Numbered from the stretch's first letter, positions 48,140 through 57,891 are shown. The stretch: 64,000 nucleotides of DNA from Pseudomonas putida (GCF_001976065.1 NZ_MNAH01000002.1:124001-188000), one strand, 5' to 3'. The notes: generated by a model not told the origin, from the letters alone. Translations and numbers: made by a program.

Positions 48140-49357
48140 ATGTCTTCTGCCAAGAATACTGCCGCCGTGGAAAAGGGCTTTGCCCACACTGGCGCCAATC
48201 TGGTGCGCGACGTCAGCCTGCCAGCGCTGGTGCTGCATCGCCAGGCGCTGGAACACAACATCCGCTGGATGCAGGACTTTGTCAGCAACAGCGGCGCTGA
48301 ACTCGCGCCCCACGGCAAAACCAGCATGACCCCGGCGCTGTTTCGCCGGCAACTCGATGCCGGTGCCTGGGGCATTACCCTGGCCAGCGCCACGCAAACC
48401 CGTGCCGCCTACGCCCACGGCGTGCATCGGGTGCTGATGGCCAACCAACTGGTCGGCACACCGAACATGGCGTTGATTGCCGATTTGCTGGCTGATCCGA
48501 CGTTCGACTTCTATTGCATGGTTGATCACCCCGACAACGTCGCCGACCTCGGTGCCTATTTCGCTTCCCGCGGTGTGCGCCTGAACGTGATGATCGAGTA
48601 CGGCGTGGTCGGTGGTCGTTGCGGTTGCCGCAGCGAGCAAGAGGTGCTGGACCTGGCCAAGGCGATCGCCGCGCAACCGGCATTGGCGCTGACCGGGATC
48701 GAGGGTTATGAAGGCGTGATCCACGGTGACCACGCGGTGAGCGGCATTCGCGCGTTCGCCAGCTCCCTGGTGCGCCTGGCGGTGCAATTGCAGGACAGCG
48801 GCGCCTTCGCGATTGCCAAGCCGATCATCACTGCTTCAGGTTCGGCCTGGTATGACCTGATTGCCGAAGAGTTCGAGGCGCAGAACGCTGGCGGGCGTTT
48901 CCTCAGTGTCTTGCGTCCCGGCAGCTATGTGGCACACGACCATGGCATCTACAAGGAAGCGCAGTGCTGCGTGCTCGACCGACGCAGCGATCTGCAGGAG
49001 GGCCTGCGCCCGGCGCTGGAAGTCTGGGCGCACGTGCAGTCGTTGCCCGAGCCCGGCTTTGCGGTGATCGCCCTTGGCAAACGCGACGTAGCCTATGACG
49101 CCGGTTTGCCGGTGCCGTTGCTGCGTTACCGGGCCGGTGTGGTGCCGGCCAAGGGCGATGATGTGAGCGCCTGCAAGGTGACTGCCGTAATGGACCAGCA
49201 TGCCTTCATGACCGTGGCGCCGGGGGTAGATTTGCGGGTGGGCGACATCATTTCGTTCGGCACTTCGCACCCGTGCCTGACGTTCGACAAGTGGCGCACG
49301 GGGTGCCTGGTGGATGAGCAGTTGAACGTCATCGAGAACATGGAAACCTGTTTCTAA
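48140..49357 (+). CDS. PLP-dependent amino acid deaminase, fold III (DSD1/D-glucosaminate dehydratase-like)
   Basis: 405 aa. The alanine-racemase-type barrel carries the PLP lysine in LAPHGKTSMTP (about residue 59). The C-terminal beta domain has the HxC zinc motif in GTSHPCLTFDKWR, as in D-serine dehydratase/D-threonine aldolase relatives. Such enzymes eliminate water and ammonia from beta-hydroxy D-amino acids. With ridA upstream and KDG kinase downstream, D-glucosaminate (product 2-keto-3-deoxygluconate) is a strong candidate substrate; D-serine-type activity is the common annotation. GAGGAG sits 7 bases before ATG 48140. Confidence 0.85.
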   Translation: MSSAKNTAAVEKGFAHTGANLVRDVSLPALVLHRQALEHNIRWMQDFVSNSGAELAPHGKTSMTPALFRRQLDAGAWGITLASATQTRAAYAHGVHRVLMANQLVGTPNMALIADLLADPTFDFYCMVDHPDNVADLGAYFASRGVRLNVMIEYGVVGGRCGCRSEQEVLDLAKAIAAQPALALTGIEGYEGVIHGDHAVSGIRAFASSLVRLAVQLQDSGAFAIAKPIITASGSAWYDLIAEEFEAQNAGGRFLSVLRPGSYVAHDHGIYKEAQCCVLDRRSDLQEGLRPALEVWAHVQSLPEPGFAVIALGKRDVAYDAGLPVPLLRYRAGVVPAKGDDVSACKVTAVMDQHAFMTVAPGVDLRVGDIISFGTSHPCLTFDKWRTGCLVDEQLNVIENMETCF

Positions 49358-49377
49358 GACCAGCACCGAGTTGCGGC

Positions 49378-49445
49378 CTTCGCGAGCAAGCCCGCTCCCA
49401 CATTGGAATGCGATCAAATGTGGGGGCGGGCTTGCTCGCGAAGGG
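49378..49445. repeat. REP pair (BIME)
   Basis: Inverted REP cores between the deaminase and kdgK genes. Confidence 0.9.
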
Positions 49446-49485
49446 TCCCGTCAGACACCGCAGCAACACCAGAGACCCCACAATA

Positions 49486-50403
49486 ATGAACACCATCAAC
49501 ACCCCACGCATCGCCCTGATCGGCGAATGCATGATCGAATTGCAGCAGCGCGCCGACGGCAGTCTGCAACAGAGTTTCGGCGGCGACACCCTGAACACCG
49601 CGGTCTATCTGTCCCGGGAACTGGGCGCCGCTGGCACGGTGGATTACGTCACCGCCTTGGGCGATGACAGTTTCAGCGATGCCATGTGCCATGGCTGGGC
49701 CGCCGAAAACATTGGCCTGGGCCTGGTCCAGCGTTTGCCGGGCCGCTTGCCGGGGCTGTATTGCATCCAGACCGACGCCGCCGGCGAGCGTCGTTTTCTC
49801 TATTGGCGCAATGAAGCGGCGGTGCGCGATTGTTTCACCACCCCGGCCGCCGCGCCGATCCTGGCGGCGCTGCCGGATTACGACGTGTTGTATTTCAGCG
49901 GCATCACCCTTGCCGTACTGGGGGTACAAGGTCGGCAAAAATTGCTGGAAACCCTGATCGAGGCCCGCCAGCGAGATGCGCGGATCGTTTTCGACAACAA
50001 CTACCGCCCGCGGTTATGGGCTTCGATTGAGGACGCCCGGGCGGCCTATCGCAAGGTCCTGCCCTATGTCGACCTGGCGCTGCTGACCGTCGATGACGAG
50101 CAGGCGCTGTTCCATTTCTCCGATTGTGCGGCGATTTTTGCAGCCTACGAGCAGATCGGCACGCCTGAAGTGGTGCTCAAGCGTGGTGCCGAGGCATGTC
50201 TGATCCGTTGTTCCGGCGAGTCGTTCGAAGTGCCGGCGCAGAAGGTTGAACGGGTGGTGGACACCACGGCAGCGGGGGATTCGTTCAGTGCGGCGTACCT
50301 GGCTTCGCGGCTCAAGGGTGGGAGCCCGGTCGAGGCGGCCGAGGCGGGGCATCGGTTGGCGAGTCGGGTGATTCAGGTGCCGGGGGCGTTGATTCCCAGG
50401 TAA
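49486..50403 (+). CDS. kdgK: 2-dehydro-3-deoxygluconokinase
   Basis: 305-aa PfkB-family kinase that closely matches remembered KdgK sequence: IGECMIEL, GFGGDTLNT-like SFGGDTLNTAVYLSRE, RLPGLYCIQTDAAGERRFLY, FDNNYRPRLW and the catalytic DTTAAGDSFSAAYLA with the anion-hole/base aspartate. It phosphorylates 2-keto-3-deoxygluconate to KDPG, which enters the Entner-Doudoroff pathway. ATG 49486 follows a weak AGAGAC site. It ends the cluster and links the deaminase to central metabolism. Confidence 0.93.
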   Translation: MNTINTPRIALIGECMIELQQRADGSLQQSFGGDTLNTAVYLSRELGAAGTVDYVTALGDDSFSDAMCHGWAAENIGLGLVQRLPGRLPGLYCIQTDAAGERRFLYWRNEAAVRDCFTTPAAAPILAALPDYDVLYFSGITLAVLGVQGRQKLLETLIEARQRDARIVFDNNYRPRLWASIEDARAAYRKVLPYVDLALLTVDDEQALFHFSDCAAIFAAYEQIGTPEVVLKRGAEACLIRCSGESFEVPAQKVERVVDTTAAGDSFSAAYLASRLKGGSPVEAAEAGHRLASRVIQVPGALIPR

Positions 50404-50419
50404 GTGGAGGATGGCCGCT

Positions 50420-50480
50420 GGCTCGCTCCCACAGGGGACACTGAGGATCCCCTGTGGGAGCGGGCTTGCTCGCGAAGAGG
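50420..50480. repeat. REP pair, one half shortened
   Basis: A truncated left half (GGCTCGCTCCCACAGGG) is followed by a complete core (CCCTGTGGGAGCGGGCTTGC), between kdgK and the convergent ppiC gene. Confidence 0.85.
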
Positions 50481-50496
50481 CCCTGAACCTGACGAG

Positions 50497-50772
50497 TCAA
50501 TCCCGGTAAAACACCTGCACCAGGTGATACCCGAACTTGCTCTTGATCGGCCCATGCACCACCCGCAACGGTTTCTTGAAGATCACTGCATCGATCGCAC
50601 CGACCATCTGCCCCGGCCGCACTTCGCCCAGGTCGCCACCGCGCTTGCCGGACGGGCAGGTGGAGTACTTCTTGGCCAACACATCGAAGGCTTCGCCTTT
50701 GGCGATGCGTTGCTTGAGTTGCTCGGCTTCTTCCGAGGTTTTCACCAGGATATGGCGGGCTTGAGCTTTCAT
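50497..50772 (-). CDS. ppiC: Peptidyl-prolyl cis-trans isomerase, parvulin type
   Basis: 91-aa single-domain parvulin (MKAQARHILVKTSEEAEQL... CPSGKRGGDLGEVRPGQMV... SKFGYHLVQVFYRD), the size of E. coli PpiC. It is a cytoplasmic folding helper without signal peptide. ATG 50772 fits the family start; an in-frame start 18 bases upstream is unlikely. A 54-base gap separates it from the histidine kinase gene upstream on the same strand. Confidence 0.93.
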   Translation of the reverse strand: MKAQARHILVKTSEEAEQLKQRIAKGEAFDVLAKKYSTCPSGKRGGDLGEVRPGQMVGAIDAVIFKKPLRVVHGPIKSKFGYHLVQVFYRD

Positions 50773-50826
50773 GGGGTAGATACCTTGCAACGGTCTTGAC
50801 AGCGTGGCGCGCGATTATGCCCTAAC

Positions 50827-53364
50827 TCACTGCGGTTGGCCGATCATCGTGCGAATCTTGTTGGCCAACAGGTCAATGGAAAACGGCTTGGCCACCATGT
50901 CCATGCCATCTTCGAGAAAGCCCTGGCGTTCGGCGGCCATTTGCGCGTATCCGGTCATGAACAGCACTTTCAGCTCGGGCCGATGCTGACGGGCAATCTC
51001 GGCCAGTTGCCGGCCGTTCATCCCGGGTAGCCCGACATCGGTGACCAACAGATCGACCCGCAGGTCGGACTCGAGCAAGGGCAGGGCGGTCTTCGCGTCT
51101 TCGGCTTCATAGGCGTGATAACCCAACTCCTTGAGCAGATCGAAGACCAGCATGCGCACCGCCGGGTCGTCTTCCACCAGCACGACCGTTTCGCCGGCAA
51201 TCGCCGACGGTGTTTCGCCGATCACCGGCGATAGGACATCCTGCGGCTCCTGGCCCAATAGCCGCGGCAAATACAGGCGCACACTGGTGCCCTGGCCGGG
51301 CATGCTGAACAGGGTCACGTGGCCACCGGACTGCTGGGCGAACCCGTAGATCATCGACAAGCCCAATCCGGTGCCCTGGCCGATGGGTTTGGTGGTGAAG
51401 AACGGGTCGAACGCCTTGGCCAAAACCTTTGGGGTCATGCCGGTGCCATTGTCACTGACCGCGATCATCAGGTAATCCCCGGCCTTGACTGGCTCCAGGG
51501 TGGTGATGTCACTGCCGTCCAGATAGACATTGGCGGTCTCGATGCACAGCTGGCCACCATCGGGCATGGCGTCCCGGGCATTGATCACCAGGTTGAGCAG
51601 GGCATTTTCCAGCTGGCTGACATCAGTGCTGACCGGCCAGACGTCCTTGGCCAGTTGCAGCTTGAGTTCGATATGGTCGCCCTTGGTCCGGCTTAGCAGG
51701 TCCTCCAGGGAGTGGATCAGGTCATTGGCGTTCAGTGTCTTGCGATCCAGCGACTGCCGCCTGGAGAACGCCAGCAGGCGATGGGTAAGGGCGGCGGCGC
51801 GGTTGGCCGAGGAAACCGCGGCCTCGGTGAAGCGAGTGATTTCGGCGGCGCGGCCTTCGGCAATGTAGCGTTGCATCAGGTCGAGGCTGCCGATGATGCC
51901 GGTGAGCATGTTGTTGAAGTCATGGGCGATGCCGCCGGTAAGCTGGCCGACCGCTTCCATCTTCTGCGCATGGCGCAGGGCTTCTTCGGCGCGCTCGCGT
52001 TCGAACATTTCGCTGAGCAGTTTTTCATTGGCCTCGGCCAGCTGTCGGGTACGGGCGCTCACCCGTTCCTCGAGGGTTTCGTTGAGGTTGCGCAGGGCTT
52101 CTTCGGTCTGTTTACGCTCGGTTTCGTCGATGACGAAGATATAGAAACCATTCACCGCGCCATCTGCACCGTGACGCGGCAGGTAATTCATCAGCGCCTG
52201 GCGGATGCTGCCATCGCGGTGCGGGGTGCTGATGCTGAAGCAGCAGGCCTTGCCGGCCAGGGCCTGGGCGATGTACTCGGCGCGTAGGGCATAGGCCTCC
52301 TCGCCCAGGACTTCAAGGATGGTGCGGCCATAGAGTTCCTGGGGCGTCAGGCCATACCAGTCGAGGTAGGCGGCGTTATTCAGGCGAAAGCGCTCCTGGC
52401 GGTCGACGTAGCTGATCAGGATCGGCATGGCATTGATGATCAACTGCAGCTCGGTCTGGCTCTGGCGCAAGGCCTGCTCGGTGTTTTTGCGATCGGTCAG
52501 GTCCAGGGCGGCACCGAGGAAACGGATCGGCCGGCCGTGGTGATCCTTGTAGCAACGTCCGCGGGCGAATACCCAGCGCAACTGGCCATCGGCTTGCAAC
52601 AGGCGGTATTCCTCGGCGTATTCAGTGCCGTGAGTGATGCAATGCTTGATGCTGCGGGCGATCAGGGTGCGGTCTTCGGGGTGGACGCCGTGCAGGTATT
52701 CGCTGATCGGTAGCTGGCTGGACAGGGAGGGTTCAATGCCGTGCAATTGGGCGAAATGGGCGTCGGCGATGAAGCGGTCCTCACTGATGTCCCAATCCCA
52801 GGTGCCGACCGCGTCGGTGGCGGCGAGGGCCAATTGCAGGCGCTCCTCGGTGTCTTGCTGGGCCTTGAGGCTCGCGGCGGAGCGCTGTTCCAGTTCAAGG
52901 GCGATGCGCCGGCGCTCGTTGGTTTCGATGGCGGTGACCAGGATCCCGGCGACCTGGGCGTTTTCGTCACGGATGGGGCTGTAGGTCAGGTCCAGCCAGA
53001 AGTCGGAATCGATACCGTCGCGCTGTAGGGTGAAGCGCTGTTCACTGTAGGTTCGCACCTGGCCTTGTAGGACCGCGTTGTAAATCGGGTCGGTAAAGTC
53101 CTTTAATTCGGGCCAGATCTGGTGGGTTGGCTGTCCGAAAGCGTGCGGATGCTTGCTGCCGGCAAGTAGCGCGAAGCCGTCGTTATAGATCTGCGTCAGT
53201 TGCGGCCCCCAGAGCAGCAGCATCGGCATCGGCGAATGAATCACGATGTCCACGGCGGTACGCAGGCTCTGCGGCCAGGTACCGGCAGCGCCTAGCGGAC
53301 TGTTCGCCCAGTCGAGTCTGGCAATCAGGGCCTGGGCATCGCTGCCGGTTGATGATGCGTTCAT
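50827..53364 (-). CDS. Hybrid sensor histidine kinase with PAS domains and receiver
   Basis: 845-aa soluble sensor. Order: a GAF/PAS-like N-terminal region (about 30-160), two further PAS/PAC units (about 180-300 and 315-420), a coiled coil, HisKA with the phospho-accepting His in IAHDFNNML (about residue 483), an HATPase with [14 protein letters not shown] and GTGLGLSM, and a C-terminal receiver with its aspartate in [13 protein letters not shown] (about 777). No transmembrane segment is seen, so the signal is probably cytoplasmic. ATG 53364 has AGGA 7 bases upstream; an in-frame GTG at 53379 is possible. No response-regulator gene adjoins it. Confidence 0.9.
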   Translation of the reverse strand: MNASSTGSDAQALIARLDWANSPLGAAGTWPQSLRTAVDIVIHSPMPMLLLWGPQLTQIYNDGFALLAGSKHPHAFGQPTHQIWPELKDFTDPIYNAVLQGQVRTYSEQRFTLQRDGIDSDFWLDLTYSPIRDENAQVAGILVTAIETNERRRIALELEQRSAASLKAQQDTEERLQLALAATDAVGTWDWDISEDRFIADAHFAQLHGIEPSLSSQLPISEYLHGVHPEDRTLIARSIKHCITHGTEYAEEYRLLQADGQLRWVFARGRCYKDHHGRPIRFLGAALDLTDRKNTEQALRQSQTELQLIINAMPILISYVDRQERFRLNNAAYLDWYGLTPQELYGRTILEVLGEEAYALRAEYIAQALAGKACCFSISTPHRDGSIRQALMNYLPRHGADGAVNGFYIFVIDETERKQTEEALRNLNETLEERVSARTRQLAEANEKLLSEMFERERAEEALRHAQKMEAVGQLTGGIAHDFNNMLTGIIGSLDLMQRYIAEGRAAEITRFTEAAVSSANRAAALTHRLLAFSRRQSLDRKTLNANDLIHSLEDLLSRTKGDHIELKLQLAKDVWPVSTDVSQLENALLNLVINARDAMPDGGQLCIETANVYLDGSDITTLEPVKAGDYLMIAVSDNGTGMTPKVLAKAFDPFFTTKPIGQGTGLGLSMIYGFAQQSGGHVTLFSMPGQGTSVRLYLPRLLGQEPQDVLSPVIGETPSAIAGETVVLVEDDPAVRMLVFDLLKELGYHAYEAEDAKTALPLLESDLRVDLLVTDVGLPGMNGRQLAEIARQHRPELKVLFMTGYAQMAAERQGFLEDGMDMVAKPFSIDLLANKIRTMIGQPQ

Positions 53365-53395
53365 CAAGTTGTCCTGCACATAAGTCGGTGTGGCG

Positions 53396-53448
53396 GCGTC
53401 TACTGTCCTTGCAGGGCAGTAGACGCTGGATGACCTGCTTCAGGTCAT
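53396..53448. promoter_or_regulatory. Two consecutive hairpins upstream of the hybrid kinase gene
   Basis: GCGTCTACTG/CAGTAGACGC (53396-53426, 11-base loop), then ATGACCTG-ctt-CAGGTCAT (53430-53448) with T5 on the plus strand. They lie in the 157-base gap between aacS (end) and the kinase (start). They may be operator or terminator sequences; orientation of the T-run does not suit the minus-strand aacS transcript. Confidence 0.5.
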
Positions 53449-53521
53449 TTTTATCATTGAATGCTTCGCGGGTGCTTTTTGCCATGGAAATCGACGTATT
53501 GCACGTCGAGGGGGGGGTATT

Positions 53522-55477
53522 TCAGTCCTGGAGTTCGGGACGGTTGCGGAATTGCTCGAGCGCTTGAGGGTTGGCCAGGGCATCGGTGTTTTTCACTTTT
53601 TGCCCGTGCACTACATTGCGCACTGCCAGTTCTACGACTTTACCGCTGATGGTTCGCGGAATGTCGGTCACCGCGACAATCTTCGCCGGTACATGCCGCG
53701 GCGTGGTGTTGGCGCGAATGACCTGGCGGATCTGCTGCTGCAGCGCATCGTCGAGTGCCACCCCATCGCGTAAGCGCACGAACAGTACGATCCGCACATC
53801 ATCGTGCCATTGCTGCCCAATGGCCACGCTGTCGAGCACTTGCGGGACTTTTTCCACCTGGCGATAGATTTCCGCGGTGCCGATGCGTACGCCACCAGGA
53901 TTGAGTACAGCGTCTGAGCGGCCGTGGATCATCATTGCGCCATGGGGCCGTTGTTCGGCGTAGTCGCCCTGCGCCCAGACTCCGGGAAACTGGCTGAAAT
54001 ACGAGGCGCGGAGTTTTTCGCCGTCCGGGTCGTGCCACAGGCCGATGGGCATCGCGGGGAAGTGCCGGGTACACACCAGCTCGCCTTTTTCGCCGATCAC
54101 CGGATGGCCCTGGTCGTTCCACACCTCCACGGCCATGCCCAGGCTCTTGCCCTGGATTTCGCCCCGGCGCACCGGCTGCCAGGGGTTGCCGTTGACAAAG
54201 CACGAGACGATGTCGGTACCGCCCGACATCGACGCCAGGCACAGGTCGGCCTTGAAATCCCGATAGACGTAGTCGTAGCTTTGCGGCGACAGCGCCGAAC
54301 CGGTACAGAGCAAGGTCTTGAGGCTGCTCAAGTCATGGCTTTGCCCAGGCTTCATGCCGCTGCTTTCCAGGGTGGCCAGGTACTTGGGGCTGGTGCCGAA
54401 TACCGTGATGCCCTCGTCGTCGATCAGGTCGATCAAGCGTTCGGCGTCGGGCTGGAACGGTGAGCCGTCGTACAGCACAACGGCGCTGCCCACAGCCAGG
54501 GCCGATACCAGCCAGTTCCACATCATCCAGCCGCAAGTGGTGTAGTAGAACAAGCGGTCACCGGGGCCGAGATCGCAATGCAGCCCGTGTTCCTTGACGT
54601 GTTGCAGCAGCACGCCGCCGGTGCTGTGGATGATGCATTTGGGCACGCCGGTGGTGCCGCTGGAGTAGAGGATGTACAGCGGATGGGCGAAGGGCACCGG
54701 GACGAAATCCGGTTCGCCGCCGGGTTCATGGAAGTCATCCCAGAGCGTGACGTTGGCTCGGGTATGGAAGTCTTCGATGCGGGCTTTGGGCCGGGCGTAA
54801 GGCACGATGACCAGTTGTTGCAAGGTCGGCAGGCGCTCAAGGATTTCGTTGAGCTTGGCGGTCTGGTCGATATCCTTGCCGGCGTAACGATAGCCGGCGC
54901 AGGTGACCAACACTTTCGGTTCGATCTGGCCGAAGCGGTCGATCACCCCTTGTGTGCCGAAGTCTGGCGAAGAGCAAGACCAGATGGCCCCGAGGCTGGT
55001 GGTGGCGAGCATGGCCACCAGGGTTTGCCAGGTATTGGGCATGCACGCCGCCACCCGGTCGCCGAGGCCGACACCGGCCGCGATCAACCCCTTCTGAAAG
55101 CCGGCGACGTGCTCCGCCAGTTCGGCCCAGGTCAAGTGCTCACGCTGACCGTTTTCAGCCACGGCCACCACTGCCACGGCGTCGTCACGACGGCTCAGCA
55201 GGTGTTCGGCAAAGTTCAGGGTCGCGCCGGGGAACCACTGGGCGCTGGGCATTTGCGGCCCTTCCAGGAGGACTGCATCGGGTTGCTCATGGAAGCGGAT
55301 GTCGAAGAAGTCGACGATGTCTTGCCAGAAGTCTGGGCGCTGATCGATTGACCACTGGTGCAGGGCGGGATAGTCGTCGATGTGCAGGTGGTGGCGCTGA
55401 TTGATGAAGCGCCGAAGGGCCTCCATGCGAGTCTTGCCAATGCGTTCGGCGGTGGGTTGCCAGAGGATGTCGGACAT
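53522..55477 (-). CDS. aacS: Acetoacetate-CoA ligase
   Basis: 651-aa acyl-adenylating enzyme of the AacS type (acetoacetyl-CoA synthetase), activating acetoacetate from 3-hydroxybutyrate oxidation. The AMP-binding motif YSSGTTGVPKCIIHSTGG, the core TTCGWMMWNWL and a C-terminal GKVVELAVR tail are present, and the length is right for the family. AAGAGG precedes ATG 55477. It lies downstream of hbdH and the GntP-type permease on the same strand and completes the ketone-body route. Confidence 0.94.
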   Translation of the reverse strand: MSDILWQPTAERIGKTRMEALRRFINQRHHLHIDDYPALHQWSIDQRPDFWQDIVDFFDIRFHEQPDAVLLEGPQMPSAQWFPGATLNFAEHLLSRRDDAVAVVAVAENGQREHLTWAELAEHVAGFQKGLIAAGVGLGDRVAACMPNTWQTLVAMLATTSLGAIWSCSSPDFGTQGVIDRFGQIEPKVLVTCAGYRYAGKDIDQTAKLNEILERLPTLQQLVIVPYARPKARIEDFHTRANVTLWDDFHEPGGEPDFVPVPFAHPLYILYSSGTTGVPKCIIHSTGGVLLQHVKEHGLHCDLGPGDRLFYYTTCGWMMWNWLVSALAVGSAVVLYDGSPFQPDAERLIDLIDDEGITVFGTSPKYLATLESSGMKPGQSHDLSSLKTLLCTGSALSPQSYDYVYRDFKADLCLASMSGGTDIVSCFVNGNPWQPVRRGEIQGKSLGMAVEVWNDQGHPVIGEKGELVCTRHFPAMPIGLWHDPDGEKLRASYFSQFPGVWAQGDYAEQRPHGAMMIHGRSDAVLNPGGVRIGTAEIYRQVEKVPQVLDSVAIGQQWHDDVRIVLFVRLRDGVALDDALQQQIRQVIRANTTPRHVPAKIVAVTDIPRTISGKVVELAVRNVVHGQKVKNTDALANPQALEQFRNRPELQD

Positions 55478-55505
55478 GTGTGCCTCTTCTTCCAGTCGGG
55501 TGCCA

Positions 55506-55536
55506 GATCGTTCCCATGCAGAGCGTGGGAACGATC
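55506..55536. repeat. Dispersed palindrome (GATCGTTCCCACGC type), second copy
   Basis: GATCGTTCCCATGC / GCGTGGGAACGATC around AGA, one mismatch in the arms, between hbdH and aacS. Matches the copy at 37238-37268. Confidence 0.8.
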
Positions 55537-55545
55537 ATCTGTGGG

Positions 55546-56319
55546 TTACTGCGCCAACCACCCACCATCGATATTCCATGCCGCACCACGCACCTGGGTA
55601 CCCGCTTCGCTGCACAGGAACAGCACCAGTTCACCCAGGTGCGAAGGCGTCACGAATTCCAGCGACGGTTGCTTCTCGTTCAGCAGGTCATGCTGAGCCT
55701 GCTGCGGTTCGATACCGGTGGCGGCGCGATCGTCGATCTGCTTCTGCACCAGGGGCGTCAGTACCCAGCCCGGGCAAATCGCGTTGCAGGTGATGTGGCT
55801 GGTGGCCGTTTCCAGGGCAACCACTTTGGTCAGCCCGATCACCCCGTGCTTGGCGGCGACATAGGCGGCTTTGCCGGTCGAACCCACCAGGCCATGCACC
55901 GAAGCGATGTTGATCACCCGGCCCCAGCCCTTGGCACGCATGCCCGGCAAGGCAAGGCGGGTGCTGTGGAAGACCGACGACAGGTTGATGGCAATGATTG
56001 AATCCCAGCGCTCCACCGGGAACTCGTCCACCGGCGCCACATGCTGGATACCGGCGTTGTTGACCAGAATATCGACGCCGCCGAATTCACGCTCGGCGTA
56101 GGCGATCATGTCGGCGATCTGCGCCGGGTCGCTGACATCGGCCGGGTGATGGCCGACCTTGCTGCCGAACTGGCCGACCTCGGCAATCACCTTGGATGCA
56201 TCGCCGAATCCGTTGAGAATCAGGTTGGCGCCGGCCTTGGCCAGGCTCAGGGCTATCCCCAAGCCAATGCCGCTGGTGGAACCGGTAACCAATGCGGTCT
56301 TGCCCGAAAGAGTCGTCAT
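55546..56319 (-). CDS. hbdH: 3-hydroxybutyrate dehydrogenase
   Basis: 257-aa short-chain dehydrogenase: NAD-binding TGSTSGIGLGIA, NNAGIQHVAPVDEFP, the catalytic Ser/Tyr/Lys set (INIASVHG, YVAAKHG), and the QPSLEFVTP lid region typical of D-3-hydroxybutyrate dehydrogenases. It oxidises 3-hydroxybutyrate to acetoacetate. ATG 56319 lies 7 bases after the permease stop, so the two are coupled. Named bdhA in some pseudomonads. Confidence 0.95.
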   Translation of the reverse strand: MTTLSGKTALVTGSTSGIGLGIALSLAKAGANLILNGFGDASKVIAEVGQFGSKVGHHPADVSDPAQIADMIAYAEREFGGVDILVNNAGIQHVAPVDEFPVERWDSIIAINLSSVFHSTRLALPGMRAKGWGRVINIASVHGLVGSTGKAAYVAAKHGVIGLTKVVALETATSHITCNAICPGWVLTPLVQKQIDDRAATGIEPQQAQHDLLNEKQPSLEFVTPSHLGELVLFLCSEAGTQVRGAAWNIDGGWLAQ

Positions 56320-56326
56320 CAATACC

Positions 56327-57718
56327 TCACACAATGCCAGTGGCGTAGAAAGTGCCGATCACTACGAAAACCGCCAGGGTCTTGATCAGCGTAATACAGA
56401 AAATGTCTTTGTAGGCCTCGCGGTGGGTCAAGCCGGTTACCGCCAGCAGGGTAATCACCGCGCCGTTGTGCGGCAGGGTGTCCATGCCGCCACTGGCCAT
56501 GGCGGCAACCCGGTGCAGGACTTCCAGCGGGATGTTGGCGGCGTGGGCGGCGCTGATGAACTGTTCGGACATCGCCGCCAGGGCGATGCTCATGCCGCCC
56601 GAAGCGGAGCCGGTGATGCCGGCCAGCAGGGTCACGGTGATCGCTTCATTGACCAGCGGATTGGGGATGCTCTTGAGCCAGTCGGCCAATACCAGGAACC
56701 CCGGCAAGGAGGCGATCACTGCGCCAAATCCATACTCCGACGCGGTGTTCATCGCCGCCAGCAACGAACCGCCGACCGCACTTCTACTGCCCTCGGCGAG
56801 TTTGCCGCGAATCGCCTGGAAGCCAAACACCAACACCATGAGGATGCCGACGAGCAGCGCGGCTTGAACGGCCCATATCGCCGTCAGCTTGGCGATTTCA
56901 GTGGTCACCGGTGCGGCCATGCCCGGCAGTGCGAGGCTGTGGGTCTTGCCGTACCACTGCGGAATCCACTGGGTGAACAGCAGGTTCATGATGCCCACGG
57001 CCAACAAAGGCGACAGGGCAATCCAGGGGTTGGGCAGCTTGATGTCGGCGGCGGTTTCCGGCTCGTTGCGCAGTTCCGTGCCATAACCTTCACCGGCGCG
57101 TTGGGCCTTGTTGCGTTGGCGCTGCAGAAACAGCATGCCGGCGCAGACCACGAAGATCGCGCCAATCAAGCCCAGCCACGGCGCGGCCCAGGCGGTGGTG
57201 TTGAAAAAGGTGCTGGGGATGATGTTCTGGATCTGCGGGGTGCCGGGCAGGGCATCCATGGTGAACGAAAAAGCGCCGAGGGCGATGGTCGCCGGGATCA
57301 AGCGCTTGGGGATGTTGCTCTGGCGGAACATTTCCGCGGCAAACGGATAGACCGCGAACACCACCACGAACAGCGAGACGCCGCCGTAGGTCAGCAAGGC
57401 GCAAACCAGCACGATCACCAGCATCGCCTGGCGGGTGCCGAGCAGGCGAATGGCGGCCGCGACGATTGAGCGTGAGAAGCCAGACAACTCGATGAGTTTG
57501 CCGAACACCGCGCCCAGCAGGAATACCGGGAAATACAGTTTGATGAATCCGACCATTTTTTCCATGAACACCCCGGTGAAGGCAGGGGCGACGGCGGAAG
57601 GATCGGTGAGCAGGACGGCGCCGAGGGCGGCAATCGGGGCAAAAAGGATAACGCTGTAGCCACGGTAAGCGGCCAGCATCAGCAGCGTGAGGGCTGCCAA
57701 GGCAATGATCACACTCAT
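56327..57718 (-). CDS. GntP-family permease (probable 3-hydroxybutyrate:H+ symporter)
   Basis: 463-aa permease with about 12 hydrophobic segments, of the GntP family (ALTYGGVSLFVVVFAVYPFA, later GSASGGMSIALAAMS and AMASGGMDTLPHNGAVITLL). GntP relatives adjacent to hbdH import 3-hydroxybutyrate. It is the first gene of the operon. AGGAG 8 bases before ATG 57718. A sigma-54 promoter lies 57 bases upstream. Confidence 0.92.
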   Translation of the reverse strand: MSVIIALAALTLLMLAAYRGYSVILFAPIAALGAVLLTDPSAVAPAFTGVFMEKMVGFIKLYFPVFLLGAVFGKLIELSGFSRSIVAAAIRLLGTRQAMLVIVLVCALLTYGGVSLFVVVFAVYPFAAEMFRQSNIPKRLIPATIALGAFSFTMDALPGTPQIQNIIPSTFFNTTAWAAPWLGLIGAIFVVCAGMLFLQRQRNKAQRAGEGYGTELRNEPETAADIKLPNPWIALSPLLAVGIMNLLFTQWIPQWYGKTHSLALPGMAAPVTTEIAKLTAIWAVQAALLVGILMVLVFGFQAIRGKLAEGSRSAVGGSLLAAMNTASEYGFGAVIASLPGFLVLADWLKSIPNPLVNEAITVTLLAGITGSASGGMSIALAAMSEQFISAAHAANIPLEVLHRVAAMASGGMDTLPHNGAVITLLAVTGLTHREAYKDIFCITLIKTLAVFVVIGTFYATGIV

Positions 57719-57774
57719 GGAGTGTCTCCTGGATTGTTATTTTTGTAAGGTAGTACGTTGTGGGGAGGGGCTAT

Positions 57775-57790
57775 AGCGAGTTTCGTGCCA
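57775..57790 (-). promoter_or_regulatory. Sigma-54 promoter of the gntP-hbdH-aacS operon
   Basis: TGGCAC-gaaac-TCGCT on the minus strand: the invariant GG and GC are separated by 10 bases, one mismatch from TGGCAC-N5-TTGCW. It sits 57 bases before the permease ATG and beside a gene for a sigma-54 activator. Confidence 0.75.
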
Positions 57791-57853
57791 TAAGTCTAAG
57801 TCGTTGAAATATAACGAAATATCTAATCAGGCAAACCAGAGATGGATAGTCTT

Positions 57854-57869
57854 GTCTCTTTTTTGAGAT
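57854..57869. promoter_or_regulatory. Probable activator site GTCTC-N6-GAGAT
   Basis: Palindrome about 65-80 bases upstream of the sigma-54 -24 element, the usual place for an enhancer-binding protein. A second, perfect copy is at 58002-58017. Confidence 0.6.
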
Positions 57870-57891
57870 TTTCGGCGAATGTTCCGGCCCC

